A stretch of DNA of 64,000 bases from Symsagittifera roscoffensis (Eukaryota; Xenacoelomorpha; Acoela; Convolutidae): positions 64,287,548-64,351,547 of the forward strand of contig NC_087064.1 in NCBI RefSeq assembly GCF_963678635.1, in the 5' to 3' direction. The translations under genes were made by a program, and so were the position numbers. Of the stretch, positions 58,701 to 64,000 are shown in pieces; position 1 is the first letter of the stretch; the number at the start of each line of letters is the position of its first letter. Below the pieces are notes generated by a model, which saw only the letters and a program-made list of their open reading frames with translations, ran no database searches and was not told where the DNA came from.

Positions 58701-60547
58701 AAAATCCAGCCCCCCCCCCTCGAGAAAATCTTGGATTACTTGTGTTCTATCTGGTCCTCCAGACACTGGAACACACTGTGGCAGTTGTCCAGGGTCCTGT
58801 TCAGGTGGTGGAAACAGTCAGCCACGTCCACACACTCCTGCTCGTGTATGGACTCTAGGGTCATACAATTGATGTAGTGGCCACACTGGTTGGGAAGCAC
58901 CACATTCCCACTCAGACAGCTGTAGGGGACAGATGAAAAACATCAGCGTGCAAAAAAAACATTCCAGTTTTAATACAATGCTTTTCAAATGTCGTATTTT
59001 TGAAAACTAGAAAGCACTTTTCCTCTTTATTTTACATTCCTTTATCGCTTTGATGTTTAGAAAACATGAAAAGAAAAAACCGGCTTTTTTCCAGTCCCGC
59101 CCCTTGATTTTTTCAGAAATTCAATATATGAAAGTCTGTTTAAAATGGCTTTTTATGTTATAAACTGCGTAAAACATGTCAGCGTGAAAATAAATTTTAC
59201 AACATTTCTTACTTGCAAAATGCCATGTTAACAATTTTTGATCAGCTTTGTTTTGTAATTTGGTGAGGGCGGGGGGGGGGGGGGTGGGAAACTGGAAAAG
59301 AGCCAAAAATAAAGAACATATCACTAGCGCAAAAGTTATAATTTCGGTTATTGAAGCGCAAGTAAAAATTTTGCACACCTGTACACGGTTAAGCAGGGCT
59401 CCTCCGTTACATAGGGAGTGTGTGGGTTGAAACAGTTGTCAAACACTGCCACTTTTGAAGCACACCCGTCCGGCTGGTTGGAACAATCCCACAAGAAGCC
59501 ACACTCGCCGCCGCATTCTGCCTTGTCATCAAAACTGTCCCGCTTCCCACGAAGTAACGGGGGGTGCAGGGGAGATGTCGTTGACGATGTTGCCAAGGAC
59601 TCATCCACGCCCCTCTTTTTCCGCCGAGGATGTTGGGATACCTTTGTGGATGCCAATGACTCATTGCCTTTTTGGTTGCTCCTGCGGTGCCTTCGCGATG
59701 ACTCATCAGTCGATGATTCATCGCATCTCGAGGTGTCTATGGTGGTGATGAGGTTCTTCTGAACCCAGTCTGTGAACGAGCTCAGTGCTTCTGGGTGATT
59801 GTTTAAATCTTCCAAAGTGAGTACAAACTCAACTGGTCTGGCGTCGCAGTCTTCGTCGATTAGGAGTTGCAAATAGTCGAAGGTGTTGTAGGTCGTTTCG
59901 GGGTCCTCGTCGGTGGCTTTGACGTTGTGTCGGAATTGGGAGAAGAGACACTCGTAGAGTTGAATCCCATTGCCCAGAATGAGTATTGCCGGTGGCTCGT
60001 ATTTGTCAACCTGCAATTTAATTTGAAGCAATGTCACAATCTTGAAGGCTGACCTTTATTTGAAAGTCTGGTTAAAAAGGCTGATAAAATACAAAGACGT
60101 CTCGCCATTTCGTTGCTTTACCAGCAGCTTTACCGATTGGTTGGTTTTGCTCCACAGCGGATTCAAATCAAAAGCCCATAACTAAACCCCCCCCCCCCCC
60201 CGCATTGCAGGAATCGGTATAGTTGTTTCAAAGCTTTCTCTCATTCTCATTATTGATTTCTCGTCCATTTGACAATCCAAGATATTATTAGCATGAACAA
60301 AAGCGTGTATGTAATTAGAGTCATGTCTTACTTTGATTGCTTTGTTGACGTTGAGTGGCGTGTTCATGGCCACCTTCAGCTGAAGAAGGGACACTATGGA
60401 GGACACGATGCACAGGGTCATAGCAGTGAGAGTGACCACGACGGAACAGACGAGGAAGCTCACTTTGCCAAACCATCGTAACACCCCCCACCACTCGGTC
60501 ACTTTGCAACTGCAACCCCCTCCTCCCCCTGCCCATCCCCATCCCAT
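34367..60547 (-). CDS. Unrecognised membrane protein gene, nine exons modelled
   Basis: Exons in transcript order: 60547-60332, 60010-59379, 58919-58740, 58092-57895, 50861-50785, 36781-36587, 36123-35952, 35679-35382, 34708-34367. They total 2310 nt (769 residues plus stop), and every donor phase matches the next acceptor. Residues 29-57 form a strong membrane segment; 60-430 are a cysteine-rich probable ectodomain with an N-glycosylation motif NRT; about 443-462 (FIGVTVWDAFAIVANTLLML) could be a second membrane segment. Residues 500-560 are a basic coiled coil and 600-769 a polar tail. The layout suggests a two-pass channel-like or receptor-like protein, but I recognise no family. Weak points: exon 4 could instead run to a stop at 57849-57851, and the 3' end of exon 5 is uncertain, so this might be two genes. 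Confidence 0.7.
34750..35137 (+). mobile_element. Two adjoining partial hAT-type MITEs
   Basis: 34750-34970 and 34971-35137 both match the left two thirds of the MITE seen complete at 37157-37583 (CCCTGCCGACC, CCATTTTTGGCTGA, GGGGAAG or GCGCGC segments). The second begins CAGTAGCGGATTTAGG. Both are in the last intron of the membrane protein gene. Confidence 0.8.
35182..35236. repeat. Perfect 22-bp inverted repeat, 11-base loop
   Basis: The left arm begins ACCAAGTTAACATCC and ends CCCCCC (35182-35203); the loop is TAAATGGATTT; the right arm is its exact complement (35215-35236). It lies in the last intron, so it would be transcribed as a stable hairpin. Confidence 0.95.
35382..35679 (-). CDS. 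Membrane protein exon 8
   Basis: The acceptor is AATCTAG|G, the donor AGACGA|GTTAGA (phase 0). It encodes YNIWLEEVQDLEAQRFEEWS, more amphipathic helix, then a serine/arginine-rich stretch (SRRSRSHGPRSKSGRGSRQ). Confidence 0.88.
35952..36123 (-). CDS. Membrane protein exon 7 (basic coiled coil)
   Basis: The acceptor is CATCTGCAG|GT, the donor CTCAA|GTACTG (phase 2). It encodes ILERSSNVLSALWAFNKIKK and a long run of arginine, lysine and glutamate, a single charged helix or coiled coil, presumably cytosolic. Confidence 0.88.
36587..36781 (-). CDS. Membrane protein exon 6, source of the adjacent satellite
   Basis: The acceptor is CATTTTAG|GC, the donor AAGA|GTTAGT (phase 1). It encodes YVITNNKFIGVTVWDAF, then a helix with LERAWLTWGRLSKKLV. 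The first ~55 bases of the exon and its acceptor are the template of the satellite that begins immediately upstream at 36782. Confidence 0.85.
36782..39970. repeat. Exon-derived satellite array, left block (~55 units)
   Basis: Tandem units of about 56 and 59 bp that often alternate. On the minus strand each reads GGCTATGTGATTATTAATA, AGTTCAT, GAGTGAC, TTTGGGATGCATTTAA. This is exon 6 of the membrane protein gene plus its acceptor, at roughly 75-85% identity by eye. The 59-bp form carries an extra AAG (CAAGAAGTTC against CAAGTTC). A MITE interrupts the block at 37157-37583. Confidence 0.95.
37157..37583 (+). mobile_element. Complete hAT-type MITE in the satellite
   Basis: 427 bp, beginning CAGGGGCGGATTTAGG and ending CCTAGATCCGCCCCTG. 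An 8-bp duplication ACTCTGAT flanks it (37149-37156 and 37584-37591). Removing it restores the satellite unit exactly. There is no coding capacity. Confidence 0.96.
40350..41781 (-). pseudogene. Decayed tandem RING-type zinc finger ORF
   Basis: Several cysteine modules follow one another on the minus strand. Module a1 (41781-41625) has CPFC, then HKNLPPQPPRLICTYC, then CSIC. Module a2 (to about 41437) ends CHTCIKIAKKICPIC. Module c (41132-40974) has CPIC, HKCIHC and CPLG (last cysteine lost). Module b1 (40743-40593) has CPIC, TDCDELM and CPVC. Module b2 (40553-40400) has CDIC, CSKC and CRIC. The spacing fits RING fingers, used mainly by E3 ubiquitin ligases. Paired modules a1-a2 and b1-b2 suggest duplication of a double-RING unit. 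Frame breaks (for example near 40615) show decay. Membership in the retroelement is inferred from position. Confidence 0.65.
41782..43083. other. Element interior, nothing recognised
   Basis: AT-rich sequence between the RING-type region and the unknown ORF. I find no protein motif in either strand. Confidence 0.4.
43084..43748 (-). pseudogene. Unknown ORF downstream of env
   Basis: Two open stretches (43748-43407 and 43323-43084) are connected by a +1 change of frame near 43405 and one stop near 43360. The second part alternates hydrophobic and polar residues (NTNIILIVILYPQEIVQELE), suggesting beta strands. I do not recognise it. It may be an accessory ORF or the end of env. Confidence 0.4.
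43820..45773 (-). pseudogene. Envelope-like glycoprotein, broken
   Basis: 45773-45450 starts with a signal-peptide-like segment (MRIFILMCLLSTSIQ). Further fragments at 44873-44685 and 44573-44088 carry a conserved-looking core with LTGNRSMFLD. The pieces are separated by stops and frame changes, and the C-terminal anchor region is too corrupted to define. It lies directly after integrase, where envelope-like genes sit in gypsy-type elements. The assignment rests on position, the signal peptide and general character. Confidence 0.6.
45885..46680 (-). pseudogene. Ty3/gypsy-type integrase, DD35E
   Basis: An HHCC zinc-binding part is visible (HQMSGH, later CLDC), then the first core aspartate in FHTVHID, the second in KLVYDKGTAF and the glutamate in NGKTEIQNK, with 35 residues between the last two. 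The distal domain contains INASTGLTSYEIVFGQNPQL. There is a frameshift near 46585, a stop at about 46343-46345 and another frame change near 46098. The catalytic triad is intact although the gene cannot be translated. Confidence 0.88.
46855..47091 (-). pseudogene. Pol linker fragment next to the direct repeat
   Basis: An acidic/lysine-rich open stretch (ETATDDEEPYQSLLQKDE and onward) sits between the presumed 5' terminal repeat and integrase. It resembles the linker before integrase in character only. In-frame stops lie immediately upstream, where a deletion of gag-RT may have joined. Confidence 0.45.
47092..48040. other. Right flank of insertion, possible LTR
   Basis: It begins with the ~58-bp repeat shared with 39985-40042. 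The remaining ~900 bp is not satellite and has no recognised gene. It could be a long 5' LTR whose partner has been largely deleted. Confidence 0.4.
48045..50192. repeat. Exon-derived satellite array, right block (~36 units)
   Basis: The same units as 36782-39970. 48253-48420 is repeated without visible change at 48421-48588 (three-unit, 168-bp block). Segment 49515-49730 closely matches 38940-39150, showing that both blocks were one array. Units become diverged and more exon-like beyond 49780. The block ends at the N gap. Confidence 0.95.
50193..50392. other. Assembly gap (200 N)
   Basis: A run of N between the satellite and a MITE. It may hide satellite, the left end of the MITE and possibly an exon. 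Confidence 1.
50393..50618 (-). mobile_element. hAT-type MITE, left end lost in gap
   Basis: It reads in reverse relative to 37157-37583 and ends AAATCCGCCCCTG at 50618, followed by CTCCTATC, the candidate target site. The partner flank is within the gap. Confidence 0.85.
50785..50861 (-). CDS. Membrane protein exon 5, 3' end uncertain
   Basis: The acceptor CTTCAG|T completes the split codon. It encodes LGEAERGAWVAMHPSFSE and more. The donor GAAAGCA|GTGAGA gives phase 1, as the next exon needs. However, open GC-rich sequence continues to about 50700 (KLDFLLFAIETLRWTF), so the real exon may be longer, with a further exon hidden in the N gap or the array. Confidence 0.6.
51094..54720 (+). mobile_element. 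LTR-retroelement-like unit with unknown ORF
   Basis: Segments 51094-51220 and 54581-54700 are diverged direct repeats starting TAGTGGAGA and TGTGTAAAACATA. A purine tract GAAGAGGAAAG (54570-54580) directly precedes the right one, as a polypurine tract precedes a 3' LTR. Another purine-rich run is at 54422-54446. Internally, 53090-54412 looks like decayed protein-coding sequence. No RT or integrase was found. Confidence 0.5.
53090..54412 (+). pseudogene. Decayed ORF with internal repeats, unknown
   Basis: Reading follows one frame through several stops, then shifts. A repeated motif is present: DYIQDD, then HFVDVSDKLRR (53651-53740), and again DYIQDD, then QFVDVPDKLRR (about 53757-53850). After a frameshift near 53980 comes AAQAEIKRTGETIDKAGLE, then an acidic C terminus with AMDEAVSPEMTEEKPAE, ending with a stop at about 54412. 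The composition suggests a gag-like or structural protein, but I do not recognise it. Confidence 0.45.
54795..54900 (-). repeat. tRNA-derived SINE-like fragment
   Basis: The minus strand reads AACCGCTTGCATGCTGGTCG, then after a short insertion GGTTCGAACTCC (54813-54824), matching the tRNA B-box consensus. No complete cloverleaf forms, so a tRNA-derived repeat fragment is more likely than a functional tRNA. Confidence 0.4.
54901..55284. other. Intronic AT-rich DNA, nothing recognised
   Basis: Within intron 4 of the membrane protein model. No motif found. Confidence 0.4.
55285..56520. repeat. Mosaic of diverged family A and related repeats
   Basis: 55298-55420 matches the tail of family A in minus orientation, 55437-55800 its head and centre in plus orientation (GCTGATCGCATCAAGGCGATG; ATCTCGCGCGTTAAATATCCC). 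56165-56300 is another head. 55970-56065 and 56395-56515 share a GCCGCTCC...CGGCTC...GATCGCAACAC segment, also found at 32387-32510. A C14-type run is at 56137. Confidence 0.65.
56521..57848. other. Intron 4, proximal part, no gene seen
   Basis: AT-rich sequence with no exon or structured repeat recognised. Confidence 0.45.
57895..58092 (-). CDS. Membrane protein exon 4
   Basis: The acceptor is GTTTGCAG|G. It encodes CEDPLTTTD, an acidic segment (SEDELDDVCAG), and ILFKGPTEYATRDFAF. The proposed donor ATTCG|GTCAGC (phase 2) joins exon 5 in frame. If unused, the frame reads on to a stop at 57849-57851 and would end the protein at about 420 residues. Confidence 0.75.
58330..58734. mobile_element. 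MITE remnants beside exon 3 donor
   Basis: 58330-58440 resembles the left end of the hAT-type MITE in reverse; 58535-58734 resembles a forward copy (CTTCAGGAAATCGAC, TTTTGGCTGGGTGACC, CCCTCGAGAAAATC). The forward copy ends within about four bases of the exon 3 splice donor (GT at 58738-58739). Confidence 0.75.
58740..58919 (-). CDS. Membrane protein exon 3 (cysteine-rich)
   Basis: The acceptor is CCCCTACAG|C, the donor CACAA|GTAATC (phase 2 in and out). About 60 residues with eight cysteines (for example CGHYINC and CFHHLNRTLDNC), probably disulfide-linked. A MITE remnant begins within a few bases of the donor. Confidence 0.88.
58935..59378. other. Intron 2 of the membrane protein gene
   Basis: AT-rich, with a G run at 59271-59284. 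No further feature seen. Confidence 0.5.
59379..60010 (-). CDS. Membrane protein exon 2 (ectodomain)
   Basis: The acceptor is TTAAATTGCAG|GTTGAC, the donor TACAG|GTGTGC (phase 2). It encodes about 211 residues: a folded-looking part (AILILGNGIQLYECLF), a long polar serine/arginine insert with basic clusters including HPRRKKRG that resemble proprotein convertase sites, then a cysteine-rich end (CGGECGFLWDC and onward). Confidence 0.9.
60332..60547 (-). CDS. Membrane protein exon 1 (start, first membrane segment)
   Basis: The ATG at 60547 sits in ACCATGG context with an in-frame TGA 12 bases upstream. It encodes 72 residues: a glycine/tryptophan-rich leader, WGVLRWFGKVS, then a 28-residue hydrophobic helix. 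The donor AAA|GTAAGA is phase 0. Confidence 0.85.
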
Positions 60548-62699
60548 GGTTAGAACTCAATTTGAGTTTTGCTAATTTCTCGTACTAATAACTTCTTGCT
60601 AGGTTGATTAAATAGCTGTCGACTGTTCCAAGTGCTGTTTTCGATTTATTAGTTCTTACAAGATGATATCCGGCTAAAGTATAAACTGATTGCTCGGATT
60701 GCCAATTAGCCTGACCTTTGTTCGGAAAAACTAAGCAAGTTTGTAAATAATCGGTTAATAGTACTGAATATAAATAAAAGTTTTACTGTATTAAAATCGA
60801 ATATTTTGGTTTGACTGTTTTGTGGTTTGCGAGTGATCAGAAGAGGTTGTCTCTTCTGAGTCCTCTGTGACGTCTTCTCTTCCAGCAACCGGATGTCAGT
60901 CAAATCTACTTGACGACACTATTGGAGCCTCTGTATTTTATGCCTATCACATCTAATACTAAGAGAACTGAGGATTATTTTGAACAAAACTGCCAAGTGA
61001 GGTAATTTGGGTTTTGTGTTTGTCACAGATGATCAAAAGTAGTTTTTTTTCCAAACTTTATTTGTTTACATCGTTGCAGTTGGATACATTGGTATCAAAA
61101 TCTGATCTGACGTAGATGTACCCGTCAAAATGCCATTACCGATTTTTTGCGGATGTGAAATACACTAAAAATCAAGCGCTCTAGCGTGGTTCAAATGTTT
61201 CACATGAATCTTGTACGAAAACCATAATTTCCATACCTCTGATTTTCACCAAACTTTATGATGGAATCATCATTTATTAAAGCATATAGTTTTTACTGAA
61301 ACATTTAATTATTTAGATATTTCTTGTTCAATTCGAATCCATATCGTCTACTGCACCTGTTATTAATAACAGAGCTTTTCATCAAGCTTTTAAATCAAAA
61401 ACTTCCAGTCTGAGAGTACTTTTTTATGATGTCAGAATGAAAAATAAGTTACATTTTTTTTCAAGAAAAAGAGCCGAATTCTCCAAATAGAGATTTTGCA
61501 GCAATTGAGAGAAGGGTTCCAGGCAAATTATTGTCTCCTTAAACCAACCAAAAGAACGATCACTTCCCTTGGATATCAAACTTGAATATGGAAAGCCAAA
61601 AAGCTAAGTGATGAACTATTATTGGCTGAAAAAGAATGCCATTAACGAAATGCCCAATATCCTCCCTGATCTCCCCCACGATCATTAATTAACTTTCAGC
61701 TTGAAATAATATGAAATGCAGTGCTGGCTTAAATTATCTGGACAAGAGTAACAATCTTTAAATTTCAAACGCGGCTTGATAAAAGTCAGAACCAGCATTT
61801 TTTTGCAATTCCTGAACCGAACGTTCGCCCTTAAATGCCGCCTACACAACCCAACAATTTTCTGACAGGGTATAAACTTCAAATACTTGAGCAAAACGTT
61901 TAGAAATTGTTGTAAGGAAGAAAATTAATGGGTAAAGAGGACAATTTTTGCGCTTAGTAAATAAAAATGTAATCTCTTAGCGAAATTTTTGAAATGTAAG
62001 TTCTTTTAAAAATTTATTGGGCTGCGGAGTAGGCTCACTTCAATGCTACTTCCTCGTGAATTGATTCACTCGGTAGTTTAAGCTTTATTTTTGGTTGGCT
62101 AAAAAGAACCAAAATGACTCAACTTCGACGTTTTGGGTCCCAACTTCGCTAAAAAAAAAGTTGCATCATGATCGTTCCGGTGAACGTCTGAGGAACTTTT
62201 GGCTATGCTGTTTTTTGTCATGTGTCAACCCAAATGGAGAAAAATGCTTTCAAACTTATTTTTTCCTCTTGTCCGAAGAATTTAATTAAGCGCTGTGTCA
62301 GTGCTCAATCTGACAAGTTTTTTTTCTCAAGGTCCGAATGGAGTTCGTCGCTAACTATTTAAAAAAAATTTACACGTTAAGTTCATTGTCCATTTTCTGA
62401 GGGTTCTCACTGGACATGAAGTCTTAATTCCAGAGCCAACATGTAAATTTTTTAGCGTGTTGCCTCAATCGAGTCACTGGAGAACCATGGAAAATCAATT
62501 ATTTTTTTGTCCACTCGGGATTGACTCCTCAAAGAAAGCTCGTAGGTGATCAAGTGCTGTATCAGATATTTGTCGTTTCTGCAGATTCCAAAATGAATTG
62601 TCTTGGTGTCGCAACAAAATTTTGACCTGAATTTTTCCGTTTTTCATACTAAACGGCACAGAATTTACTCGTAACAGTATGGAAGACTGAACTCTTAAA
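60548..62699. other. Upstream flank of the membrane protein gene
   Basis: It presumably contains the promoter and any untranslated first exon. No TATA box, exon or repeat can be assigned with confidence. Confidence 0.45.
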
Positions 62700-64000
62700 G
62701 TAGAGAATGGAGAATCTGCAAATTAAAAAAAATTACAATCTTTCAAGCCAATCTAAGCTTTTGAATAGTAACTTTCCTTGCTCATCTGTACTTTCCAAAA
62801 ACTCTATCCTGTTAAGCCAACCAAAGCATTTGAACGGACAGGAGTCTTGGGCGTCTGCAAATTACAAAAAAACTCTACTCTTTTCTAAGCCAACCTCAGC
62901 TTTTGAAGGAATACTTTCCTTGAGCCTCTGCAATTGACAAAAAACTCTACTCATCATTGAGCCAATCTAATCAATCAAACGAACACTTTACAAGCGCGTC
63001 CTCAATTCGCAAAAAATTTTACACACTTTTAATCAAATTTAGGCATTTAAATTGCACTTTCCTGGATCATCTGCGACTTACAAAAACTCTACATCATGTT
63101 ATGCCAACGAAAGCATTCGAAAGAGTTCTGTTCATTTCCTTGAGCCTCTGCAATTGACAAAAAAATCACCATTGAGCTAATCAAAACATTCAAACGAAGA
63201 CTTTACCAGCGCATCTTCAATTCACAAAAAAGTATATAGACACTGTTAAGCTATTTTAAGCATTTAAATTGCACTTTCCTTGACCATCTGCAGCCTACTA
63301 AACTTTATATACTGTTATGCCAACAAAAGCATTCCAACGGGTACTAGTCTTGAGCATCTCCAAACCCAAAAATTCTACACACTTCGAAGCCAACTTTAGT
63401 TTTTGAAGGAAAACTTTTCTTGAGCCTCTGCATTCGAGAAAAACTTCTGCACACTGATGTGTCAATCTAAGTTTTTGAATCAAAAATTTCTTTGCACATG
63501 TGCATTTTCGAAAAAAGTATACACGGTGCACTGATGAGCTACATTAAGCTTTAAAATGGTTACTCTCTTTGATCATCTGTAATATACAATAATTTCGACA
63601 CACTGTCAAGCCAATCTTAGGATTTAAACAGAATTTTTCTTTTTTCATCTTCAATTTACAAAAAAAAATTTATCCTGTTATGCCAACCAAAGCATTTGAA
63701 CGTGTACTATTCTTGAGCATCATCAGATTACAAAAATTTTCTAAACACTTCTAAGCCAGCCTCAGCTTTTGAAGGATAACTTTCATTGAGCCGCTGCAGT
63801 TGACAAAAAAATTCTAAATACCATTGAGCCAATCAGAGCAATTAAACGAATACTTTACAAGCGCATCTACAATTCACAAAAAATTGCGTTTTCCTTGCTC
63901 ATCTGCAATTTACAAAAACTCTACATCCTGTTATGCCAACGAAAGTATTCGAACGGGTACAAGTCTTGACCATCTGCAGATTACAAAAAACTCTTATAGA
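62700..64000. repeat. ~70-bp satellite with tetrameric higher-order pattern
   Basis: About 18 units, each ending near CATCTGCAATTTACAAAAA. Four unit types recur in order: P (TGTTATGCCAAC.AAAGCATT), Q (AAGCCAACCTCAGCTTTTGAAGG), R (CCATTGAGCCAATC, then ACGAATACTTTAC), S (CATTTAAATTGCACTTTCC). P occurs near 62815, 63095, 63312, 63680 and 63930. Some repeats are hybrid or deleted. The array runs past the window end. Confidence 0.88.

Noticed and set aside
59407-59762. Additional frames overlapping exon 2 of the membrane protein gene
   Set aside because: They are shadows of the GC-rich exon in other frames and on the other strand; only the spliced frame has matching donors and acceptors.

Overview
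The window looks like nuclear DNA of a metazoan, most likely an invertebrate; I cannot name the species. The evidence is spliced genes with GT-AG introns and conserved phases, Ty3/gypsy-type retroelements (one with an envelope-like region), hAT-type MITEs and large AT-rich satellite arrays. Exons of the two real genes are GC-rich by eye, while introns and intergenic DNA are strongly AT-rich, so exons stand out as islands. A 200-base run of N lies at 50193-50392.

Two host genes can be rebuilt, both on the minus strand. The first (33493 down to 25121) has three exons whose phases close perfectly into a 383-residue AIG1/GIMAP-like GTPase. The second (60547 down to 34367) is modelled as nine exons giving 769 residues. 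It has an N-terminal membrane segment, a cysteine-rich probable ectodomain, a possible second membrane segment, a basic coiled coil and a polar tail. I do not recognise its family. The joins around its fifth exon are the weak point.

Most of the rest is repeats. Positions 1-17200 hold at least eight copies of a ~540-bp hairpin-rich nonautonomous element (called family A here), a ~2-kb segmental duplication and two small tandem arrays. A dead Ty3/gypsy element (17211-23950, minus) carries recognisable gag, protease, RT, RNase H and integrase. The GTPase introns hold a GATC-rich minisatellite, a MITE with an 8-bp target duplication and foldback DNA.

The most remarkable region is 36782-50192, inside an intron of the second gene. 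A satellite of ~56/59-bp units continues directly from the gene's sixth exon and is plainly derived from that exon and its splice acceptor. It is interrupted by a ~8-kb insertion (about 39985-48040) with a DD35E integrase, an envelope-like region and, downstream of env, a decayed ORF with up to five tandem RING-type zinc modules. Further right are another LTR-like element (51094-54720) with an unrecognised ORF, diverged family A DNA (55285-56520), the first four exons of the large gene, and a tetrameric ~70-bp satellite (62700-64000) running off the window.
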